64,000 nt of DNA, from contig NC_031496.1 of assembly GCF_000237925.1 (NCBI RefSeq), positions 18,558,245 through 18,622,244 on the forward strand, written 5' to 3'. The position numbers were made by a program, and so were the translations under genes. The notes beneath the pieces are model-generated. The model saw nothing but the letters and a program-made list of their open reading frames with translations, did no database searches and had not been told where the DNA came from. The DNA comes from Schistosoma mansoni (lineage: Eukaryota; Platyhelminthes; Trematoda; Strigeidida; Schistosomatidae). The stretch's first letter is position 1, and each line of letters begins with the position of its first letter. This document shows positions 55,505-64,000 of this stretch, piece by piece.

Positions 55505-55815
55505 AACATAAGGGTTTGTGGAGATTTTTGAGTCTCTTCGTTTGCATTACAGATTAATCTTAGTTGGACAACCGATCAAAACCAGTAAGAAGTGGGCAGA
55601 TATTTAGTCGTGACATTTAACAGTGATCATCCACGACTTCACCAGGGATTGAAATCAAGACCTTCGGTCTCGCTGTACGCACTCAACTTTTAGGCTTCCG
55701 ATCAGACATTTAACGGTTTACATGTCTAATAATAGGGAGAAACATTTATTCAGTCCCCCTTGATTTTCAGTGTTAGTTTAAATAAAATCAGTCCGTGATG
55801 AAAGCCCGAAAATAC
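55505..55815 (-). mobile_element. HHR family 2 remnant (2b), both tails visible
   Basis: The left reversed tail (AAGGGTTTGTGGAGATTTTTG, TCTTAGTTGGACAACCG), the antisense head (GGGATTGAAATCAAGACC) and then a plus-like tail (TTGATTTTCAGTGTTAG, AATCAGTCCGTGATG) again give tails pointing outward. No ribozyme core survives. Confidence 0.55.
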
Positions 55816-57845
55816 CTCATTATGTTAATTTTTACATCAAGATTTTTAGTACTTAACCAGTACGACTGATTAATAGAGTCATATCAATTATCACAAATGA
55901 CTAGTTTTTCATCTGAATTCATTGTGCCAATAATCTAGGTGGTTTACATCTAAAAGATTTCATGGAGTCAATGAAATCAATTCCTCATTTATCATAATCG
56001 AGTTCAAAGTGAAATAACAGCCTGTGAAATGTACATGAAAATTTTTTCAGACGACAAAATTCAATATGTTAATTTCTAAACTGTCACTATAACATCATAA
56101 GATACCATTTAAAGCGTCTATAAACCTAGATCATGTGAATTTAGGTTCTGACCATATATATATCTTGTAACTTGATAACAACGAAGTTTCAGTGTCTAGT
56201 TAACTGTTACATACTTGTAAATTGAAACTTGTTTTAAATGTTCTAAAATGTAAATGTTGAGAAATATACCGGATGTATGACGTGAAAGCTACGCTATAAA
56301 TGCAATTATGTTTTATATACGATAAACATTAATTTTAGGTATACGCATTCCAATCAATATGTAGATTGTGCATTCTCAGAAAGGGACAGAATTCCTAATT
56401 CAAATATCAAAATGTTGAAAAAAATGTAAATCTCACAGATATGACAAAATAATTGAACAGGCAAACTAATAATATATTGATATGTGATCATACATTTTAA
56501 GCAGGTATGGGCCTCATAGCTTCAATCCAGGCTGTTTTACCTACTACCTTATTTTATTTAATGGATACAAGATAAACTATGTGAAAATATAGAGTTAAAC
56601 CATCAACCACAGTTTCTAATACTTGTGTGGTTGGCCTAAAGGATCGAGCTTTTCCGTCCAGCCTGTTAAGAAGCCAAGATGAACTCTAGTTCTCCTGAAA
56701 AATAATATAAAATCACCCTTATTGTAGGATATATATATATATACTTGTGAATAAACTAATCGATCCTGGCAACAGTCATATGCTTGCCTCAGAAATTAAA
56801 CCACGTATATAGAAGTAAATACATTATATTTGTTAACGAAGATCAACTTGTAACTTTTGTTCTTTTTAAATTTCAAAAACTTTACTGTAGTTTTTTTTGA
56901 CTGATTGAAATTCTTTGTGTTTAACAAAATTAAACAGGTGAATTTATTATAAAAAAATTCTGTGGTATAAATAAAACTATATCACAACTATGGATGTAAA
57001 TAGTAAATGAGAGGATAACAATAAAATCACAATAACAGCATGTTCATGTCAAAATGATTAGGGTTTGTAATGAAAGTAAATTACAGAGCTAAACCGATAA
57101 AATCTAACATATCAAATCTTAGATCGTTAATTGATATTCAAAACTGATTGACGAATAACTTGGAAATTATCATAAGCTGTGTAAGAAATCAGTAGATAGT
57201 ACCTTGATGATAAAAATTTATAGTCATGACAAGAACAAGTAACAGAAACTAACTTGACCAACGGTTAAAATGACAAAATATTCGTTAGTGTTCCAGAGAA
57301 AAATAGATTTAAAGTTCACATGGTATATCAAAGGTGTTTATGAAATTTTAAAAGTAACTTGAAAGTGTTCGAGATTTAAATGACAGCAACTATATATATA
57401 AGTACTAGCTAATGTAAATTCAAAGAAATCTGTTGCTCTAACCCAAACTTCTGGACTTAATCATTTTCTATTGGGAATAATTGTTATATCGAACACAATT
57501 GGTGGAGGGTTGAGCTGTTAGAGCTATCCTACGGGAAATTAATGCCTATATTTTATTAAATAATTATTAGATTCTTAAGTTGTATATTAATACTTTCCTG
57601 TTTCTAGGCTCCCTTTAAACCATAAATAACTACTTGATCAAACAGGCCGTGATAAAAAGCAAGCACTCGTTTATTTTACGTTTATATCAATAATTCAACA
57701 TGTAAAGTCATTAATCACGTTCATAATGTCTATTCGTTCTAATTTTATTATAAATTGTTCCATAACTGAACTTTGGTTTCTGATCAGCTGATAGGTCGCT
57801 CAAAGTCACCTATATAGCCTACTTCTACTAATTTATTTAGTAACA
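55816..57845. other. AT-rich spacer
   Basis: Short (AT)n runs. No gene. Confidence 0.5.
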
Positions 57846-57859
57846 GATGTTTGTCAGAT

Positions 57860-58069
57860 TTTATAGTTGAATTCATGAGTCTCGCGCGCGAGACTGATAG
57901 GTCCTGGGTTCAAGTCTCACAAGGCGGGATTGTAGATGCGCACTGCTGAGGAATCCAACAATAGGACGAAGCGGTCGTTCAGTGATCCCACGTTTTCCAT
58001 GGTGGTGCAGCTTGAATTGACTCACGAATTCAACTATAAAATTACTAAAATCTCCACAAAACCCCTTCT
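57860..58069 (+). mobile_element. HHR family 2 element with exact 14-bp target duplication
   Basis: It starts with 22 bases of reversed tail (TTTATAGTTGAATTCATGAG), jumps to the tRNA-like head (CGCGCGAGACTGATAGGTCC, box B GGTTCAAGTCTC), then a hammerhead and the complete forward tail ending CTCCACAAAACCCCTTCT. The direct repeat GATGTTTGTCAGAT (57846-57859 and 58070-58083) is exact. This defines the true 3' end of the family. Confidence 0.9.
57940..57985 (+). ncRNA. Family 2 hammerhead, near-intact
   Basis: CTGAGGA is intact and stem I CACTG/CAGTG pairs fully at its base. Stem II TCC/GGA is kept, with a mismatch at the 10.1/11.1 pair. GAAG replaces GAAA and faces the U before cleavage as a G-U wobble. 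The cleavage triplet is GTT, allowed by the NUH rule. Activity is uncertain and probably low. Confidence 0.75.
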
Positions 58070-58083
58070 GATGTTTGTCAGAT

Positions 58084-60163
58084 GACAAAGCTCAAAAAAA
58101 TACTTCAGCATGTTCTGAATATGGTATAGCAAATAAGTAATGTCTGTAGTAAAACGAACATCAATTTTCAAGATATTTCAGCATGATAAAAAATGTAATA
58201 GTAGTTGTTTTACTATGTTATTTATATTCCTAAACTACTACTAAGGGAATGAAACAAATGATAAAGATTTGGCTCTTATTCTTCGTTATACTATACTCGA
58301 CCACATTAGAACAATCAACGAAATATATCATAAGAAACTAGCCAAACTATTTTTAAATTCAGTCGCTTGTTGGAATTTTTTACTATTACACGATGACTTT
58401 ATTCACTGAATCATAAAAATACCTAATGTAACTCAATCCAATTTGGCTTTCATTTTTATACTTCACAGCAAACACCATTTCGGATAGACTATTGATTTGG
58501 TTAACTATTTTATCACCAATACATAAACTAGCCTACAGGACATTATTTACCAGTGATCAGTAAACATTTGTTGATAATGTATTTTGATCCAGTTAAAAAA
58601 TAAAATCTCAACGTAATTTTTTACTATGATTGATCGTATATATTCATGGAATCCTGAAATTATAAGGAGGAGTACTTTTTTATCACTTTGTATGTTGATC
58701 TATGTAATTCTACATATGAAGTAAGATTTTCAGCCCAAATGTGATCTGGCAGTATAATTTAGGGTTTATTCATAATTATGAATGTGAAGAAAACCATGCA
58801 GTGATGACACTGTATTTAAATTACTCAAGCTTTAACTCGTGCTGATTTAAATCTCATTATATTTATCTCATTTCGAACAGTAAATTAATATTACCACGTC
58901 ACCCAATGAATGCCTAGTTCAAAGCCGGTCACACAAAATTGTACTTAGTTACAGATTCACATGATGAACTAAGGACTTTTAAAGTAGTTGTTTATCTAAC
59001 TGTTATTTAAATCTTCCAATGTCACATATCTCTTTCTTCACTGATACACTCGGGAATCAATCTTTGTCAATGAATAAGTATGAAAGGTGAAATTATATTT
59101 TGAAGATAAAAAAATCATTTGTTTCCATCCTTATTTTATAGATTTATATTTTAATTGGTGCAAAGTAGAAATCATTTGTTGTTTAGACTTCAAATAAAAA
59201 CAAATTGTTCATAGGGTATTGTTTCATAAGAGAATCAAATATTGGATAGAAAAATTCATACAAATGTGCAAGAATATTAGTAACAGTAATTAAAATAATC
59301 AAAAAAAATATGTAAAATAAACTCTATTACTTCTGTGAATTGATAAGATGCTTCTATATTATGAATAGTTGCTTTAAGAAAATGGTTATCTAGAAATGAA
59401 AATAAATAAATAAATATGAATTAATAACCTGACAACTATATAACTAAAGAACATTTGACAAAATAGTTCGGTACAATAGATTCGTCTTCAAACACTGTAG
59501 TTACAAATTCATAATTTATGACGATAAAATGGACCATATAAGATATGATAGGATATGATCTATGATTGCGTTAGTCAACTACATATATTAGAAATACTAG
59601 ATATTACGTCAATTGCATATTAAACACATTAAACACACCATTAACGAAGTTGAAAGATCAGATAAAAATTGAAAAAAAAACAATGTATGATCCAAAGTGG
59701 TATGTTGTGGTTAAAACACGTGAATCCGATTCACTAAAGGATACTTATAGAGTAAATTAGAAGACATACAAACGAACAATATTATGTTTTATATAGATCT
59801 ACTATATATTAGGGCAAAGCCTAAGTGAGCAAAAGACTATACCACAGTAATTGTGACAATCGTGATGACAAAACCATATAGATTACCAAAAAATGGATGT
59901 AAAGTTAGTATTCTTACTATATATATATATATATATATATACTTTCGATAAGATATATTAGTTCAGTTTCTGAAATACATTAATTAATAGAGAAGAACAA
60001 TGATGAAGTCGAATTGTTTATTTTTAAAAGAAACATTCGTATTTATTTCAATACATTTAATTTATCAAACTGGGTTTAATCATACGAATAAACCTATGTT
60101 TTAGATTAGGTAAACACCAAATAGGTTGATTAGAATAATCCATAAGTTGTATTGATTAACAAA
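58084..60163. other. AT-rich spacer
   Basis: (AT)n lies at 59918-59940. No gene or family repeat. Confidence 0.5.
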
Positions 60164-60173
60164 TCTTAATTTT

Positions 60174-60267
60174 TTATATATAGTTGAAATCATGAGTCAA
60201 TTGAAGCTAGACCACCATGGAAAACCTGGAAGCACTGGACGGCCGTTTCGTCCTATTGTGGGACTCC
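60174..60267 (-). mobile_element. HHR family 2 element, truncated inside the ribozyme, 10-bp target duplication
   Basis: Minus orientation: the tail (TATAGTTGAAATCATGAGTC, GAAGCTAGACCACCATGG) plus the 3' part of the hammerhead (CAGTGC, GTC, ACGGCCGT, GAAAC, stem II), ending at GAGGAGTCC in sense. The direct repeat TCTTAATTTT lies at 60164-60173 and 60268-60277. The tail sequence is close to the consensus, so the copy looks young. Confidence 0.85.
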
Positions 60268-60277
60268 TCTTAATTTT

Positions 60278-62096
60278 CTTAATTCAGTTTACATAGGTAA
60301 AAATCATCTTGAAGAATAAGAATTTAGATTTAATATTCCGTTCAAAGTGCAATATTTTTCACTCTGACATGAAACTGACTGAATTACTATGTATAAATAT
60401 ATTCTTCAACGTGAAAACAAGCAGTTATTAGTAGATGGTCAGAAAAAATTCATACTTACAACAAATTACTTCTTTCTTTTTCTCTCTCTACTGTGCCAGT
60501 ATCCATAACCAAAGTAGATTGCGAAACCTAGTTATAAAAATGAAGAAGAATATACTTCTGTAATTAACTCTAGAAAACTGGTGAAATATTTATGCTAAAA
60601 GGTGAGGATGTACGTCTTGTGTAATGTAATAGTTTAAATCAGAATATTTATGTTATTTGATGACTTAAGCATTTTAACAGTAGAAATTTATGCTAAAAAT
60701 ATTGGTGATTCATCGACAGAATGTACTATGGAATCACGAAGATTATTACACTATCGAAATTTATAAAAGGGACTAATTGCTTTAAATCCTATATTTCTAC
60801 TACATCTTATTTATTGAGTTTTCAGTTCTGTAGGACTTTATGCATTCAATAGTTAACATTATGATCAAAGAAGTTATGTGACCGAAACAGTTTTCTGCGA
60901 CAAAATTATTAGGATATCTCAAATATAAAAAACTTAACAGACATTACTATATTGCATCCGTAAACTCATGTAAGCTAGTGTGTCACTAAAACTAAAATTT
61001 GATTTCGATGAAACATTGATTTAAGTTTGATAATAATCAGTTGTATTTCAGTACTAGTAAATGTGGAACCTGGTACGAAGTATATAATTTCATTTTACAT
61101 CGATACAAACAGATGCAGAGAATTAACAAGATAAAAAGCAAAGGAAGATAAATAACACTATTCGCCGCGGTGGAAAACTAAATATAAAAAAGATAATGTA
61201 AAGGCAAATTATATTAAACATGAAGAAAGCAATGACGGTAAAAAAAATTTAGAAGATAATTAGTGAATGTATCTGTGGCACTGAAAATAATTTTAAATCA
61301 AACACCATAAATTACGATGATATGGCGTGAAAGGAAATCAACAACTCTCAAACAGTTCAAGCTAACTTTTTAGTTTGTACAGTACTAAGCAAGTGTACAA
61401 CCTACTTGATTTAAATTCGTTCCAGATAACCGTTAGATCATTATAAGAACAAACATTATAAAATCTATTTTGACCTATTTGATTCTGTCGTGGTTATCGC
61501 AAAATGATTTTGAGCCTTTCCTATAAACTACGATAATACGTTATTGCAAACAGTCCTACAACCAGCTACTAAACTTTAGTTGATAACCTAGTGCTGAACT
61601 ATAATTATTAAAGACCTCAAGGTCTGTTAATTATGTACTTAGTTAGCAGTGTCCTTTATAAATTAAATGAGTTGGAAACCGGATACCAATCTTTCGTTAG
61701 TATTTACGATCTCAAAGTAAGTAATACTTATTGTGGGATTTGAACCTGATTCGCTTTACGTCAAGATTTTTAAAACGCTTCAACAAAAATAATAGACTGA
61801 TTACTTCCGACTAACTGAATAGAAGACTAGTGATTACTACGTTCTACTTGAAGCAATAAGTGACGTGTCATTCTCATTTATTTCAGTGGCCAAATGTTAA
61901 CTCTTACCGTCAATTTGAGTGATTTCACACTTTCCAGATCATAGTTAAAATCTTGAGTTTTTTCTTACAAAAAAGTTTATTTATGTGAATGTTTTGCTAA
62001 GAATCGATAATTCCTCAAAATTTAACAAGACAATCATCTAGATCCTAATGGTTTTCCAAAGCTATTCAGCTGAATAATGAAAGAATTACAGTAATC
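60278..62096. other. AT-rich spacer
   Basis: A box B-like antisense GGGATTTGAACCTG near 61737 may be an eroded tRNA-derived repeat. No gene. Confidence 0.45.
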
Positions 62097-62320
62097 ATGG
62101 ATCGGTTGAAGTTAGACATTAACATCGTTGGATTCCGGCCCAGTGGTCTGGAGGTTAAGCATTCACTCGCGAGACCGAAGGTCCTGGGTTCAAGTCCTGA
62201 ATACGGGATCGTGGATACGCACTGCTGATGGGTCCCACACTAGGACAGAATGGCCGTCTAATGCTCCCTTGTTTTCAGTTGTGGTCTAGCTTAAATAGAC
62301 TAATGAATTCAACGATTAAA
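62097..62320 (+). mobile_element. HHR family 2 element, near full length
   Basis: Head (GGATCGGTTGAAGTTAGAC, TTGGATTCCGGCC), tRNA-like part (TGGTCTGGAGGTTAAGC, box B GGTTCAAGTCC), hammerhead and tail (TGTGGTCTAGCTTAAATAG, ATGAATTCAACG) in order. No inverted chimera here. No clear direct repeat found. Confidence 0.75.
62213..62270 (+). ncRNA. Family 2 hammerhead, core-mutated
   Basis: Stem II GTCC/GGAC is perfect and a GTC triplet is present. The core reads CTGATGG (A9 to G), and AGAAT stands where GAAAC belongs. Stem I GCACTG faces TAATGC. Inactive. Confidence 0.7.
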
Positions 62321-62800
62321 AGTCATGAATTTGTTTTTACGAAAGGAATGTTTTCTGACATTCAAAACAAAAGTTTATCTCAAAGTTAATATGTATTCAC
62401 TGAATCGATAAACATAATGTATGTAAACAATGAAATAAACAAAGTGTGCTTACTCCTCTCAAATCTAAAGAATTCCCTCCCTCCTCAATAATCTCTTCAT
62501 ACTCGTGTGAATGAAAATATCAATAAATTAGTAACCAGGTGTTTGCTATCTTAAGAATATGATAATAGAAAAACATTCTAAATATATATCTTTCATAATT
62601 TATTAGTAGGTTCAAGTGTTCAAAGACAGGTAAATTTATTAATTACTTATCAAATGATATGAGAAGTATATACCATTTTTTCTATTCGTTTGTGAATGCA
62701 CATTTAATTTTAGCTAAAACGAGTTTTCATCAAAGAACAGTGAAAAACCAAGTAGCCATAATTATTTGTTTTTTCGTCTCGGCTTAAAGATTCTCTTTAG

Positions 62801-62955
62801 TGAAAATACTTGGTTTACACTCATTTCGAATGAAACTTATCCACATTATGCAACAAATGGAATAATAATATCAATAAATGAACCACCTAGTTCGAATGTA
62901 TTATTTGGTTGTTCTTGCGCTCAAATAGTTATTGATATTGATGAATTAGTATTGG
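62801..62955 (+). CDS. Candidate exon, unknown protein
   Basis: A pyrimidine-rich acceptor ending TTCTCTTTAG (62791-62800) precedes an open frame (frame of 62766) reading ENTWFTLISNETYPHYATNG, then a Cys pair (FGCSCAQ) and DIDELVL. A donor-like TTG/GTGATT would end the exon at about 62955; without it the frame stops at TAA 63006-63008. The peptide is less low-complexity than other frames nearby, but I recognise no family. Confidence 0.25.
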
Positions 62956-63008
62956 TGATTACAATTTCTTTTCACCATCCTATCGTTACCTTCAGTTCAG
63001 TTAGTTAA

Positions 63009-63677
63009 CAGGTAAATCACTAATAATCAGCGAATTATTTTTAATCCAGTCCCCTCCACCATGGATGAATAACTTGACTGTCTTTTTCATGAAGGTTTAG
63101 TGAATACACTGTCAATGAATCTCAACCAAACAGAGAATGACTTTTGATAGACTATCAGTTTTATTAATTCTTACGTAAATTTTTCTTTTTCAATAAAAAA
63201 GAAAGTATCCTATTGTTCTCAGTTTATCAAAAAGTAAAAAAGACGATTTTTATTTCTTCGTCAATATAGACCTTTTTCTAAAAAAAATCATACTGAAATT
63301 GAACCTTGATGTTTCTCTAGGTAGTGAATAAATCGATTTGCAGCAAGGTATAACTTCTGCTTGAAGTAAAATAATGAACTTCGTTCGTCCTGATTTACTG
63401 TGATCAGTGTAGATATAGACATTGCAGTTTGCTTTTTATTGTTGTCAAAGACTGCCTTAGAGCTAGAATATATTCAAGTTATCCTAGTCTAATCAATTGT
63501 GTCTAGTTTCCAACATTAAATGAAATTTATTATTTAAAGGTTACTGTATGGCCGAAGTATTAGGCAAGTTGGTATAGCAGTATATTGTATTTAATTTCTA
63601 AACGTTTATTAAACCTGATGACTAAACGTCAGGAAGTCATCTACTGTACCGGTAACTGGTACAGTCATTACTACGGT
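63009..63677. other. AT-rich spacer
   Basis: No supported feature. Confidence 0.5.
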
Positions 63678-63960
63678 AGGGATTTGTGGTGAATGTTGAA
63701 TCTGCATAGTTTACATCATAGATAGATCTACGTTAGACAACAATCGAAAACTAGAAAGAATTAGTTATTTCGTCCTAATATGAGGCATCTATGACCTCAA
63801 GAAAGAACGAACCCAGGATATTCAGGTTTCCCGACGAGCTCTTAACTTTTCAATTCATGAATCAACATACAATTTTTAAATGTTGAACTTCAACTAATTT
63901 GTACTATTGTGAGACCATTACCCATCAACATTGTTGAACTCCGGGAATTGCACCTCGAAA
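63678..63960 (-). mobile_element. HHR family 2 remnant (2b), old
   Basis: GGGATTTGTGGTGAATG, CATAGTTTACATCATAG, TTAGACAACAATCG, ATTTCGTCCTAATATGAGG and GAACCCAGGATATTC follow the reversed 2b order: tail, ribozyme trace, box B. The core is lost. Confidence 0.5.
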
Positions 63961-64000
63961 TTAGCCATGGAACACATGATAATTAATAATAGAAGGGGGT

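Noticed and set aside
216-58069. Family 2 as a MITE (DNA transposon) because of its inverted ends
   Set aside because: Duplication length varies from 9 to 14 bp, several copies lack one inverted end, and 5' truncations are common, which fit retrotransposition better.

Overview
The window is AT-rich (about two thirds A+T by eye), gene-poor eukaryotic DNA with one 200-base assembly gap. It looks like an intron or intergenic region of a blood fluke (Schistosoma or a close relative). The main reason is at least a dozen copies of a tRNA-headed short retroposon carrying a hammerhead ribozyme (HHR) of the type known from the schistosome Sm-alpha family (core CTGACGA, stem II GTCC/GGAC, GAAAC, cleavage GTC). 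Non-LTR (RTE-like), Penelope-like and LTR retroelement remnants fit the same origin. I see no complete host protein gene. Three short stretches behind good splice acceptors (22626-22810 minus, 23391-23548 plus, 62801-62955 plus) are only candidate exons.

The most interesting content is two different short-element families built on the same plan: a tRNA-like pol III head, then a type-I hammerhead, then a 3' tail. Family 1 (Sm-alpha-like) has copies near 3.3, 6.5, 8.4, 15.1/15.7, 16.8, 18.9, 21.5/22.0, 26.0, 27.2, 33.5, 36.2 and 40.4 kb. Three copies (18929-18989 minus, 26186-26245 plus, 40547-40607 plus) keep every core base. Family 2 has a different tRNA-like head and tail, a perfect six-base stem I (GCACTG/CAGTGC), core CTGAGGA...GAAAC and cleavage after GTC. 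It lies near 0.2, 13.3, 19.6-20.0, 29.0, 30.2, 41.3, 42.4, 57.9, 60.2 and 62.1 kb, with older remnants elsewhere. Many copies of both families are flanked by exact 7-14 bp direct repeats, so they look retrotransposed. Several are tail-to-tail inverted chimeras. In both families the stem III loop is an 8-base palindrome (ACGCGCGT or ACGGCCGT).

Region by region: 0-9 kb holds HHR elements, one solo LTR (5735-6036) and the gap. 9.4-12.6 kb holds a third tRNA-like element and a decayed APE/RT retrotransposon. 12.5-22 kb holds RTE 3' ends and HHR elements, including a retrotransposon piece inserted inside a hammerhead. 22-45 kb is mostly unique AT-rich DNA with scattered HHR elements. 45.5-47.4 kb holds a Penelope-like GIY-YIG fragment followed at once by a 5'-truncated RTE element with a 14-bp target duplication. 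47.4-64 kb is unique AT-rich DNA with a second solo LTR (54653-54953) and family 2 copies.

The elements probably cooperate only in the sense that the short HHR elements depend on reverse transcriptase from autonomous elements like the RTE and Penelope remnants here. That dependence is inference, and every coding copy in the window is broken.
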